Shown: positions 1 to 5,713 of the stretch, one piece after another
Layout of the letters: every line of letters starts with the position of its first letter
Position numbering within the stretch: the first letter of the stretch is position 1
Source: Minisyncoccota bacterium
GTDB lineage: Bacteria > Patescibacteriota > Minisyncoccia > Minisyncoccales > Minisyncoccaceae
Assembly (NCBI GenBank): GCA_028711945.1
Contig: JAQTRG010000027.1
Coordinates: forward strand, 1-5,978
DNA: 5,978 bases
Direction of reading: 5' to 3'
Notes under the pieces: generated by a model
Databases searched by the model: none
What the model saw: the letters and a program-made list of their open reading frames with translations, nothing else
What the model was told of the DNA's origin: nothing
Position numbers and translations under genes: made by a program

Positions 1-303
1 CCCTGCCCACAGCAAGAAAGAAGCAAACATAATCCAAGAAGACATGTTTAATAATTGAGTAATTGTATTTTCGGGAACCAATTCTTTTAATTGATTCTTA
101 ATTATATTACCAACCTGTTCCTGCGCGCTAAGAACAGAGGGTTGAGTTTGCGCAGTTGTTGAAACTGTTGGACTAGCAAAAACCTGAGGAAATTCTTTCT
201 GAGCGGTAAAATAATAATATGAAGAAAGAATATCAAAAAATACTATTATTAGTCCCGAGATAATTAAAATAGAAGCTAAAAGATTTCTTACAGAAATTCC
301 CAT
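1..303 (-). CDS. Two-TM membrane protein, 3' end outside the window
   Basis: An open frame begins with ATG at 303 and stays open for 101 codons to the left edge, so the C-terminus is missing. Residues 8-27 are strongly hydrophobic (LLASILIISGLIIVFFDIL) and form a signal anchor or first membrane segment after an arginine-containing start. Residues about 40-62 are a Ser/Thr/Gln/Pro-rich linker of the kind found in exported loops. Residues 63-85 look like a soluble amphipathic helix. A second hydrophobic segment starts near residue 88 and continues past the edge. The likely topology is N-terminus inside with an exported loop. I do not recognise the family and assign no function. A TATAAT box lies 30 nt upstream of the ATG. 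There is no SD, only an AT-rich leader. The gene stands apart from the NYN gene, separated by a terminator and a repeat copy. Confidence 0.7.
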   Translation of the reverse strand, partial: MGISVRNLLASILIISGLIIVFFDILSSYYYFTAQKEFPQVFASPTVSTTAQTQPSVLSAQEQVGNIIKNQLKELVPENTITQLLNMSSWIMFASFLLWAG

Positions 304-332
304 AAAAATAAATATGAAATTATATTAATTTT

Positions 333-360
333 ATTATAGCACCTATTTTAAAAATGCGAA
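333..360 (-). promoter_or_regulatory. Predicted sigma-70 promoter for the membrane protein gene
   Basis: On the minus strand a perfect -10 hexamer TATAAT occupies 338..333. A partial -35 (TTCGCA, 4 of 6 to TTGACA) lies at 360..355 with a 16-nt spacer. Transcription would start near 326, giving a leader of about 23 nt before the ATG at 303. The -10 is convincing and the -35 is weak. Confidence 0.45.
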
Positions 361-377
361 ATTTTAAAAAGCACTAT

Positions 378-467
378 TTAGTCAAAACTAACTAGATCTT
401 CCCCTGTCTCCTCCCAATTCATAGTTCTAAGTGTGTCATGGACGACCCGGTATAATCTATTTGACAA
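378..467 (-). repeat. Diverged intergenic direct repeat, copy 1 (possible gene-fragment tail)
   Basis: This segment resembles 1118-1181 in the same orientation. Shared blocks on the minus strand are TTGT(C/T)AAATA (467..458 versus 1181..1172), GGGTCG (448..443 versus 1159..1154), and a 23-nt core (433..411 versus 1146..1124) with 18 identities. Read as protein, the core gives D-T-L-R-T-M-N-W-E here and D-A-F-K-T-L-D-W-E in the other copy, so every position is identical or conservative. In this copy the frame is open from 515 to a TAA at 380..378 and ends E-E-T-G-E-D-L-V-S-F-D. It has no ATG before the methionine inside the core, and an in-frame stop lies at 518..516. It therefore looks like the tail of a decayed gene or a short repeated element. 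The source protein is not recognised. Confidence 0.5.
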
Positions 468-490
468 AGATTTAAATATCGTGGTATAAA
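461..490 (+). promoter_or_regulatory. Possible plus-strand promoter aimed into the terminator
   Basis: A consensus -35 (TTGACA, 461-466) is followed after 18 nt by TATAAA (485-490). Transcription would begin near 497 and meet the hairpin and T-run at 505-536, giving an RNA of only about 40 nt. In AT-rich DNA such a pair can arise by chance, and the same bases lie in the diverged repeat on the other strand. Confidence 0.3.
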
Positions 491-504
491 ATAGACATAA
501 AGAC

Positions 505-536
505 AAAAGGGTCCCTTAACAGGCCCCCTTTTTTTT
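505..536. terminator. Hairpin terminator after the NYN gene, possibly bidirectional
   Basis: AAAAGGG (505-511) pairs with CCCTTTT (526-532), and CC (513-514) pairs with GG (522-523) across a small internal loop. The apical loop is 515-521. The plus strand ends in eight Ts (529-536). The minus strand, which leaves the NYN gene, ends in a poorer TTTTGTCTTT tract. The hairpin begins directly after the NYN stop codon, so it most likely terminates that gene and may also stop plus-strand transcripts. Confidence 0.6.
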
Positions 537-537
537 A

Positions 538-1050
538 TTATCTTTTTATAAGATGCTTGATATTAATCAAATAATCAAAATAAACTCTAGTTATTTTTTT
601 ATACAAAGAAGAAGCAAAGCCTTTGTTGGGAAATAAAATTTTTCTAAATTTACCTTCCTCAATCAAAAAATCTACTAACATTTTATAGTCTCCATCTCCA
701 GATACTAAAATTATCTTATCAAACAGTTCTTTCTTATAAATTCTTTTCATAATATCAAAAATAATATCAGAATCAACATTGCCTTTCTTCTTCCCGATCA
801 TGACTGAGCTATGTTCACGAAATTTCAAAATAAAACCAGCCTCCTGTATTTCATCGTAAAGTTCTTGATAATCTTCATTAAGAAAACCTAAAAAATAATA
901 AGCTTTTTGTACATTATATTTTTGAGTTAAATATTTTCTAAATTTTAAAAGATCAATCTCCCATTTAGGATTATCCGACATGGTTCCCATATATAAATTC
1001 TGACCATCTATAAAAGCTAAATTTTCTTTTCCTGCTTTTCCTTTTTCCAT
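538..1050 (-). CDS. NYN-domain (LabA/DUF88-like, PIN-fold) putative ribonuclease
   Basis: This 170-residue protein is a single NYN domain, a PIN-like fold that in characterised relatives forms a metal-dependent RNase. The expected acidic motifs are in order: FIDGQNLY (residues 13-20, with Asp15 and Asn18), GNVDSDIIFDIM (90-101, with Asp93 and Asp95), and LVSGDGDY (115-122, with Asp119 and Asp121). The metal-binding site therefore looks intact. The N-terminus is lysine-rich and the last 20 residues are basic. No signal peptide or membrane segment is seen, so the protein should be cytoplasmic. The ATG at 1050 is the only plausible start, since the first motif begins only 13 residues in. The leader is AT-rich without an SD. 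The gene is monocistronic, lying between terminators at 1180-1213 and 505-536. No antitoxin-like partner adjoins it. The RNA target cannot be told from sequence. Confidence 0.88.
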   Translation of the reverse strand: MEKGKAGKENLAFIDGQNLYMGTMSDNPKWEIDLLKFRKYLTQKYNVQKAYYFLGFLNEDYQELYDEIQEAGFILKFREHSSVMIGKKKGNVDSDIIFDIMKRIYKKELFDKIILVSGDGDYKMLVDFLIEEGKFRKILFPNKGFASSLYKKITRVYFDYLINIKHLIKR

Positions 1051-1079
1051 AATTTATAAAATTTATTTATATTAATACC

Positions 1080-1108
1080 ATTCTATCAAATCAAACTAAA
1101 TTTATCTA
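1080..1108 (-). promoter_or_regulatory. Predicted promoter for the NYN gene
   Basis: TAGAAT (1085..1080, 5 of 6 to the -10 consensus) lies 17 nt from TAGATA (1108..1103, 4 of 6 to the -35). The predicted start near 1073 gives a leader of about 22 nt before the ATG at 1050, similar to the other genes here. The site is just downstream of repeat copy 2. Confidence 0.4.
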
Positions 1109-1117
1109 CCCTTTTCT

Positions 1118-1181
1118 TTATCTCTCCCAATCTAAAGTTTTAAATGCATCACGCGACCCAGCAATAGATATTATTTAACAA
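1118..1181 (-). repeat. Diverged intergenic direct repeat, copy 2
   Basis: This is the second copy of the segment at 378-467, with the same block order and orientation. The coding-like core ends W-E-R followed by a TAA at 1120..1118. Between GGGTCG and the core this copy is 2 nt shorter than copy 1, so the two cannot share one continuous reading frame, and a TAA lies a short way upstream. Like copy 1, it sits just downstream of a hairpin terminator and upstream of the next gene's promoter. Confidence 0.5.
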
Positions 1182-1213
1182 AAAACCCCAACGGACCTTT
1201 CGGCTGGCTGGGG
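1180..1213 (-). terminator. Rho-independent terminator of the clpB operon
   Basis: On the minus strand CCCCA (1213..1209) pairs with TGGGG (1190..1186). The stem continues with G-U and C-G pairs, a 2x2 internal loop and a GCC/GGU inner stem capped by a GAAA tetraloop. Six Ts follow (1185..1180). This is a well-formed terminator ending the clpB-pseudoprotease transcript. The CCCC arm can alternatively pair with GGG at 1236..1234. Confidence 0.8.
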
Positions 1214-1226
1214 CGTGTATATATTT

Positions 1227-1254
1227 AATATACCCCATCTAAAATTTAAGTCAA
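1227..1254 (-). promoter_or_regulatory. Possible promoter just upstream of the terminator
   Basis: TTGACT (1254..1249, 5 of 6) is followed after 16 nt by TATATT (1232..1227, 5 of 6), immediately after the stop codon of the trypsin-fold gene. A transcript would start near 1220 and run directly into the terminator at 1213..1180. It would be a very short RNA unless there is readthrough into the NYN gene. The match could be fortuitous. Confidence 0.25.
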
Positions 1255-1258
1255 TAGT

Positions 1259-1948
1259 TTATATCCCTGCAAATTCTTTAATTTTTGAGATTGGAATGAT
1301 ACTAACAAAATTATTTACATCTTTGTAGGCTAATCCAACTACTTTTCCTTCGATATTAAACACTGGACTTCCCTCTACTCTGTTTATTTCAAAGATATTT
1401 GTCTTAATCTTTTCTTCGTTAATACTTTTAATGATTCCCTCATTAATTGAAGCAAAAAACTTGCCCGAACTATAGTCATATGATTGAGATACTATGAAAA
1501 TCCTCATTCCCAAGATAATCTCTGAATCCAAAAATCCTCTCGTTGAAAGATTGTTTTTGTTTGATTTGATTAAGGCTAAATTATTTACCAAGTCTCTTTT
1601 AAGTACTTGATATGAAACATTCTCTTCGCCCTTGATATAAATATCTGATTTAGAGTTTAAAGGGATGTTTTCAGCAAGAGTAACTATCAGCCCATCATCA
1701 GTTAGAATAAATCCAGAACCATTAACACTATTATCCAAATAATTGCTTTGTACCCCTGCAACAGAATCTTTTACATCTTTAATCATTGCTTCTAAGGCTG
1801 AATTCTCTTGGATATATATCTTGTCTTCTTTATTAATTACTTGAATCGGAGAAAACTTAGGATCTTTGAAAACCATCCATCCAGAAATCATGCCTCCCAA
1901 GATGCTTATTAAGATAATGATTGCATATTGAGTTGCTTTTTCTTTCAT
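1259..1948 (-). CDS. Membrane-anchored trypsin/HtrA-fold protein, predicted catalytically inactive
   Basis: This 229-residue protein has a basic N-terminus, one membrane segment (residues 8-27), a short linker, and an S1C/HtrA-type trypsin fold from about 55 to 226. Landmarks are [14 protein letters not shown] (77-90, compare HtrA GSGxII..GYxxTNNHV), LVNNLALIK (120-128, compare TDLALLK), [11 protein letters not shown] (188-198, compare INRGNSGGPLVN) and GKVVGL (201-206). No PDZ domain follows. The catalytic positions are lost: His maps to Glu93, Asp to Asn123, and the nucleophile Ser to Glu192 in a motif one residue short. The domain should face outside. The ATG overlaps the clpB stop as ATGA, so translation is coupled, with AAGG just upstream. 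The frame is intact, which argues for a maintained non-proteolytic role such as binding or scaffolding. The fold is well supported; the role is unknown. Confidence 0.82.
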   Translation of the reverse strand: MKEKATQYAIIILISILGGMISGWMVFKDPKFSPIQVINKEDKIYIQENSALEAMIKDVKDSVAGVQSNYLDNSVNGSGFILTDDGLIVTLAENIPLNSKSDIYIKGEENVSYQVLKRDLVNNLALIKSNKNNLSTRGFLDSEIILGMRIFIVSQSYDYSSGKFFASINEGIIKSINEEKIKTNIFEINRVEGSPVFNIEGKVVGLAYKDVNNFVSIIPISKIKEFAGI

Positions 1949-4650
1949 CTTACCTTAGCCAGCACTTTTTTCTTTGTAGAAATAGTCTTTAAGCTGATTT
2001 GATCTTTATCTGCATCAATTGAAATAACGTCGCCATCTTTAATGTCTCCAGTAACAATTTGCAAAGCCATTGGATTAAGAATCAGCTTCTGAATTATTCT
2101 CTTTAATGGTCTTGCTCCTAAATTAGGATCAAATCCTTGTCTGGCTAATGATTGTTTAGCTTTTTCTGAAACATTAATTTTAATATCCTTTTTCTTCAAT
2201 CTTTCCTGAACTTTATTCAATTCCAAATCTACTATTTTCTTAATTTCTTCTGCTCCCAAATAATCAAATATAATTATTTCATCAATCCTATTCAAAAACT
2301 CTGGTTTGAACTTTTCTTTTAAGGCTCCCTGTACTTTGTCTTTTAGTCCTTCTCTTTGCGAAATCTTTCCGTCGTCAACAAATCCTAAAGGAGCTTCTTT
2401 AGCGATAATATCTGAACCAACATTTGAAGTCATTATTAATATAGTATTTTTAAATGAAACAGCTCTTCCTTTAGAATCAGTTAATTTACCATCTTCCAAT
2501 ACTTGAAGAAGGATATTAAATACTTCTGGATGTGCTTTCTCTATTTCATCTAAAAGAATCACGCTATATGGCCTTCTTCTAACCTTTTCTGTTAGTTGTC
2601 CTCCTTCTTCATACCCAACATATCCAGGAGGGCTTCCTATCATTTTTGAAACATCAAACTTTTCCATGTATTCAGACATATCTACCCTAATCATGGCATT
2701 CTCGTCATTGAATAAGAATCCTGCTAAAGCTTTTGCAGTTTCTGTTTTGCCAACTCCAGTAGGGCCTAGAAACAAGAATGAGCCTAATGGTCTTGATTCT
2801 TCTGAGATGCCTGCTCTAGAACGTCTGATAGCATTAGAAACAGCCTTGATAGCTTCTTCTTGAGAAATCACTCTCTTGCCTAAAGCTTTTTCCATGGTTT
2901 CTAGCTTAGAAGATTCTGATTCCATAAGTCTCATGGCTGGGATGCCTGTCCACCTTGAGACGACTCTTGCAATTTCTTCTGGTCCAATTTCTTGTTTCAA
3001 TATTCTGTTCTTTTTTTGAAGCCTTTCTAGCCTATCTTCTTGTTTTTTTAATTTAGTGAATAAGTCAGGCAAAGTTCCATATTTTATTTCTGCTGCTTTT
3101 TGCAAATCTCCATCTTTCAAAAGCTTTTCTAATTGATATTTGTTTTTTTCTATCTTTCCTTTTAAATCTTTAAGGCTATCAATCGTCTCTTTCTCTGTTT
3201 TCCATCTCATAGCAAAAGCATTGGCTTTTTCAGTCAATTCTGCTAACTCTCTTGTTATTACTCTATTTCTCTTATCTATCGATTCTCTTTCCTTGGGGCT
3301 TGAAGCTAAGACTTCTCTTTTCAAAGCTTCTCTTTCTATTTCTAATTTCTGTATTTCTTTATTTAAGTTTTCTAATTCTACTGGATTTGATTCAATCTCA
3401 AGCCTTAAAGCAGAAGAAGCTTCATCCATGAGATCAACTGCTTTGTCTGGCAAAAATCTATCAGTAATATATCTTGATGAAAGTTCAGCAGCAGCAATCA
3501 AAGCTGAATCCTTAATCTTTAGACCATGATGTAATTCATACTTTTCTTTAATTCCTCTCAAAATAGATATAGTGTCCTCAACTGATGGCTCGACAACATA
3601 GATTGGCTGGAATCTTCTCTCTAGCGCTGCGTCTGCCTCAATATATTTCTGATATTCTTTTAAAGTTGTAGCACCGATTGCTCTTAATTCTCCCCTAGCC
3701 AAAGCTGGCTTTAATAAATTAGATGCATCAATAGCTCCCTCAGCTGAACCAGCACCAATCAGAGTATGAAGCTCATCGATAAACAATATATATTTTCCTT
3801 CTCCCCTTTTTACCTCTTTTAATAATAACTTGACTCTTTCTTCAAATTCTCCTCTGTATCTAGTCCCAGCAATCATTGCTCCCAGATCAAGACTAATAAC
3901 TTCTTTGTCTTTCAAGCTTTCTGGAACATCTCCTTTAACAATTCTTTGGGCTAGTCCCTCAACAATAGCTGTTTTTCCAACTCCAGGTTCTCCTAATAAT
4001 GCTGGGTTGTTCTTGGTTCTTCTAGACAAAATCTGCATCAATCTTCTGATTTCGTCTTCTCTTCCTACAACTGGATCAAGCTTTCCTTTTTTAGCTAAAG
4101 CATTTAAATTCCTAGTATAGTTTTCTAATACCTTGTATTTAGATTCTGGATTGGGGCTGGTAATTCTTTCTCCTCCTCTTAATTGATTAAATATCTTTAA
4201 AGCAGAATAATAATCAAGTCTTTCTTTGTTTTCACCATTCACCATTTTTAAATATGTTGCTTTTTCTAAAATATCTCCAGCCATTGTCCTCACGCTCAAA
4301 ATACCCAAAAACAAATGTTCTAAAGAAACAAATTCATCTCCCATGGTCATGGATTCTTCTTTGGCCTTATCAATTACCCTCACCATGTCTTGAGTCAAAT
4401 AAAACTGACCCATGTATTGGTTTTCATTAGAAGCTGGTATTTGGCCCAACCCATTCTTTACCTTTTTAGCCAAGTCTTCAATATCGATATTAATCTTATT
4501 CAAAAGGGTTAAAACTATGCTGTCTTCGCTAGAAAGCATAGCATGGAGTAAATGGAGAGCATCAATATGCTGCTGCCCCATATCTCTTGCTAAATTCTGA
4601 GCTTGCATTAATGTTTTCTGAGCTTTGTTTGTAAAATTTATACCGTCCAT
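1945..4650 (-). CDS. clpB: ATP-dependent chaperone ClpB (Hsp100 disaggregase)
   Basis: ClpB is a cytoplasmic hexameric AAA+ machine that threads aggregated proteins through its pore together with DnaK. The 901 residues show the whole architecture. The Clp N-domain repeats span about 1-150. NBD1 has Walker A GEPGVGKT (220-227), pore Tyr265 in RYRGEFEER, Walker B ILFIDELH (288-295) and arginine fingers Arg345/346. The coiled-coil M-domain (about 410-545) separates this protein from ClpA and ClpC. NBD2 has Walker A GPTGVGKT (629-636), pore motif GYVGY (676-680), Walker B VILLDE (697-702), sensor-1 TSN (741-743), an arginine finger near Arg788 and sensor-2 GAR (845-847). The protein is about 44 residues longer than E. 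coli ClpB, spread over small insertions and a basic C-terminal tail. No ClpP-binding loop is apparent. It is first in an operon with the coupled trypsin-fold gene. No dnaK or hrcA is in view. Confidence 0.98.
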   Translation of the reverse strand: MDGINFTNKAQKTLMQAQNLARDMGQQHIDALHLLHAMLSSEDSIVLTLLNKINIDIEDLAKKVKNGLGQIPASNENQYMGQFYLTQDMVRVIDKAKEESMTMGDEFVSLEHLFLGILSVRTMAGDILEKATYLKMVNGENKERLDYYSALKIFNQLRGGERITSPNPESKYKVLENYTRNLNALAKKGKLDPVVGREDEIRRLMQILSRRTKNNPALLGEPGVGKTAIVEGLAQRIVKGDVPESLKDKEVISLDLGAMIAGTRYRGEFEERVKLLLKEVKRGEGKYILFIDELHTLIGAGSAEGAIDASNLLKPALARGELRAIGATTLKEYQKYIEADAALERRFQPIYVVEPSVEDTISILRGIKEKYELHHGLKIKDSALIAAAELSSRYITDRFLPDKAVDLMDEASSALRLEIESNPVELENLNKEIQKLEIEREALKREVLASSPKERESIDKRNRVITRELAELTEKANAFAMRWKTEKETIDSLKDLKGKIEKNKYQLEKLLKDGDLQKAAEIKYGTLPDLFTKLKKQEDRLERLQKKNRILKQEIGPEEIARVVSRWTGIPAMRLMESESSKLETMEKALGKRVISQEEAIKAVSNAIRRSRAGISEESRPLGSFLFLGPTGVGKTETAKALAGFLFNDENAMIRVDMSEYMEKFDVSKMIGSPPGYVGYEEGGQLTEKVRRRPYSVILLDEIEKAHPEVFNILLQVLEDGKLTDSKGRAVSFKNTILIMTSNVGSDIIAKEAPLGFVDDGKISQREGLKDKVQGALKEKFKPEFLNRIDEIIIFDYLGAEEIKKIVDLELNKVQERLKKKDIKINVSEKAKQSLARQGFDPNLGARPLKRIIQKLILNPMALQIVTGDIKDGDVISIDADKDQISLKTISTKKKVLAKVR

Positions 4651-4682
4651 AATATTTATTAAAAATAGAATCTTCTAATGTT

Positions 4683-4711
4683 ATTCTATATCAAAAATGA
4701 TTAAAAATCAA
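4683..4711 (-). promoter_or_regulatory. Predicted clpB operon promoter
   Basis: TTGATT (4711..4706, 4 of 6) and TAGAAT (4688..4683, 5 of 6) are separated by 17 nt. The predicted start near 4676 gives a leader of about 25 nt with no SD. A small dyad (TAGAA-GA-TTCTA, 4677..4666) overlaps the start point. No CIRCE, CtsR-type or HAIR-type operator is visible, so heat-shock control by those regulators is not supported. Confidence 0.5.
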
Positions 4712-4722
4712 TGTATGATTAT

Positions 4723-4760
4723 AAAAAAATAAACCATATTATATATAGTTTACTATTTTT
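4723..4760 (-). terminator. Weak AU-rich terminator after the histidine kinase
   Basis: AAAAATAGTAAAC (4760..4748), which contains the kinase stop codon TAG, can pair with GTTTA plus T-run (4734..4723), with one G-U pair and one mismatch. Seven Ts end the structure. The stem has almost no GC, so termination may be leaky and some clpB transcription could come by readthrough from the kinase gene. Confidence 0.4.
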
Positions 4761-5514
4761 TGTAGGCACTCTTTGGTATTCTTATCTCAAACCTTACGCC
4801 CCTTCCATACTCTCCTGTTTCGGATATGGTAATGCCCGTTATCGCTAGAATTTCTCTAGACAAGAACAGACCCCAGCCTGTATTTTTGCCAAATCCCTTC
4901 TCAAAGATTTTTTCTTTTTCTTCGGGGATGATTCCTGTACCATTATCTTCGATAAGGAAAAGAAGGTCTTGATTCCGATGGTCTTTTAAAAAAGTTAATT
5001 CAATTATTGTAGCTCCTCCATGCCTAATAGAATTATCGACTAAATTGTCTGCAACCTTACGACACAAAGAGCTCGTAAATATCTTCATGTCTCCCATTTC
5101 ATTATTAACTTGAATTTTAAGAGTATTTGTTTCAAAGTTTTTGAAATATTCTACTATTTTATCAAGAGGACTCCATAGCTGCTCCTCTGTTTGATAATTT
5201 TTCCACAAAAAAATTTGATTGTTTACCCTTTCCAAAGAAATCTCATCTTTTTTCAAAAATTCTTGTGCTTCTAAATAATTACCTTCTTGTAAAGCCTTTA
5301 AAGCAAGGGCTGTGTACGCATTAGAAGCAGTCAATAAATTGTTAATATCATGACGGATAGTATTATTTACTAAGAGAGTGTATTTAATCTCTCTGTTCTT
5401 TGCTTCAATTTTTTGTTCAAGGTCAGAAATTACAGATTTTAACCTCGCCAAAGAACGTCCGCTAGCACAATCCACAAAATTACTAATTAAGTTGCCTATT
5501 TTTTTACAAACCAT
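4753..5514 (-). CDS. Soluble orphan sensor histidine kinase
   Basis: The protein (253 residues from the ATG at 5514) has a dimerisation/phosphoacceptor helix pair and a HATPase_c domain. Counting from this start, the H-box is IRHDINNLLT with His55, the N-box is VADNLVDNSIRHG with Asn157 and Asn161, and the G1 box is IEDNGTGI (about 188-195). The F/G2 region IFEKGFGKNTGWGLFLSREI (about 203-222) and a last YGRGVRFEI strand complete the ATP lid. All kinase residues look present. A short coiled coil (about 25-45) precedes the H-box. There is no membrane segment and no PAS, GAF, HAMP or receiver domain, so the input signal is unknown, and no response regulator is encoded here. A TTG at 5562 would add 16 residues. 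I prefer the ATG because GGTGAT lies just before it and the TTG falls in the loop of a large hairpin. A partner or bound signal protein must be elsewhere. Confidence 0.87.
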   Translation of the reverse strand: MVCKKIGNLISNFVDCASGRSLARLKSVISDLEQKIEAKNREIKYTLLVNNTIRHDINNLLTASNAYTALALKALQEGNYLEAQEFLKKDEISLERVNNQIFLWKNYQTEEQLWSPLDKIVEYFKNFETNTLKIQVNNEMGDMKIFTSSLCRKVADNLVDNSIRHGGATIIELTFLKDHRNQDLLFLIEDNGTGIIPEEKEKIFEKGFGKNTGWGLFLSREILAITGITISETGEYGRGVRFEIRIPKSAYKK

Positions 5515-5518
5515 TTTA

Positions 5519-5524
5519 ATCACC
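5519..5524 (-). promoter_or_regulatory. SD-like site deciding the kinase start
   Basis: GGTGAT (5524..5519) matches the 3' half of the full SD sequence GGAGGTGAT. It sits so that the GG is 8 nt before the ATG at 5514. The upstream TTG at 5562 has only AT-rich sequence before it. This favours the shorter kinase. It assumes a standard 16S 3' end, which cannot be checked here. Confidence 0.45.
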
Positions 5525-5534
5525 AAAGACTGCC

Positions 5535-5591
5535 AATATGACAGCCTAGTTTGATGAGACAATAAATCTAATCAAATTAAGCTGCCATATT
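5535..5591 (-). repeat. Large imperfect inverted repeat in the kinase leader
   Basis: Arms 5535-5558 and 5568-5591 are 24 nt each with a 9-nt loop (5559-5567). As minus-strand RNA the stem has 20 Watson-Crick pairs, two G-U wobbles and two mismatches (A-C and U-C). It lies between the predicted transcription start (about 5612) and the ATG at 5514, and the alternative TTG start is in the loop. No T-run follows, so it is not a terminator. It could be a regulatory leader hairpin, a protein-binding dyad, or a remnant of a small palindromic element. Confidence 0.7.
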
Positions 5592-5618
5592 TTATATGTT
5601 TTCAAAGAACACTTTATA

Positions 5619-5646
5619 ATTATATACTATATTTTAATTATGTCAA
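5619..5646 (-). promoter_or_regulatory. Near-consensus sigma-70 promoter for the histidine kinase
   Basis: Perfect -35 TTGACA (5646..5641) and perfect -10 TATAAT (5624..5619) are separated by 16 nt. This is the best promoter in the window and suggests strong housekeeping-type transcription. The expected start near 5612 gives a leader of about 97 nt to the ATG at 5514, much longer than the 20-25 nt leaders of the other genes. Confidence 0.75.
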
Positions 5647-5663
5647 TGACGCATTAAAAGAAT

Positions 5664-5713
5664 AAAAGACCCACCAATCTTTTTAAAAAATTAAAAAGCT
5701 GATTGGGTCTTTT
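5664..5713 (-). terminator. Long hairpin terminator of the right-edge gene
   Basis: AAAAGACC (5713..5706) pairs with GGTCTTTT (5671..5664), CAATC pairs with GATTG, and an inner CTTTTTAA/TTAAAAAG stem caps the structure, with two small bulges. The minus strand ends TCTTTTATTCTTTT. The stop codon (5693..5691) lies inside the structure, so the last codons of the gene form one arm. Confidence 0.75.

Noticed and set aside
451..456. TATAAT on the plus strand within repeat copy 1
   Set aside because: No -35-like hexamer occurs at 15-19 nt upstream, and the corresponding bases in repeat copy 2 do not keep it.
378..515. A 45-codon minus-strand open frame as a real small gene
   Set aside because: It begins within the NYN terminator, has no ATG before the methionine in the conserved core, no SD, and its diverged copy at 1118-1181 is frame-disrupted. 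It is kept as a repeat or gene fragment only.
538..1050. NYN gene as a toxin of a toxin-antitoxin pair
   Set aside because: It is monocistronic between two terminators with no small partner gene. PIN-like folds alone do not establish a toxin role.
378..1181. The two repeat copies as a CRISPR array or as transposon ends around the NYN gene
   Set aside because: There are only two diverged copies about 700 nt apart, in direct orientation, with no spacers, no terminal inverted repeats, no target duplication and no transposase.
2306..4600. Five plus-strand open frames of 62-129 codons inside clpB
   Set aside because: They lie antisense to a highly conserved gene with every ClpB motif present, have low-complexity Ser/Leu-rich translations, and carry no promoter or SD of their own.
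1945..4650. ClpC or ClpA instead of ClpB
   Set aside because: The long coiled-coil M-domain of about 130 residues between NBD1 and NBD2 and the overall similarity pattern are those of ClpB, and no ClpP-binding loop is evident.
5535..5591. Kinase leader hairpin as a terminator or attenuator
   Set aside because: No T-run follows the 3' arm, and the downstream sequence leads directly into the kinase gene.
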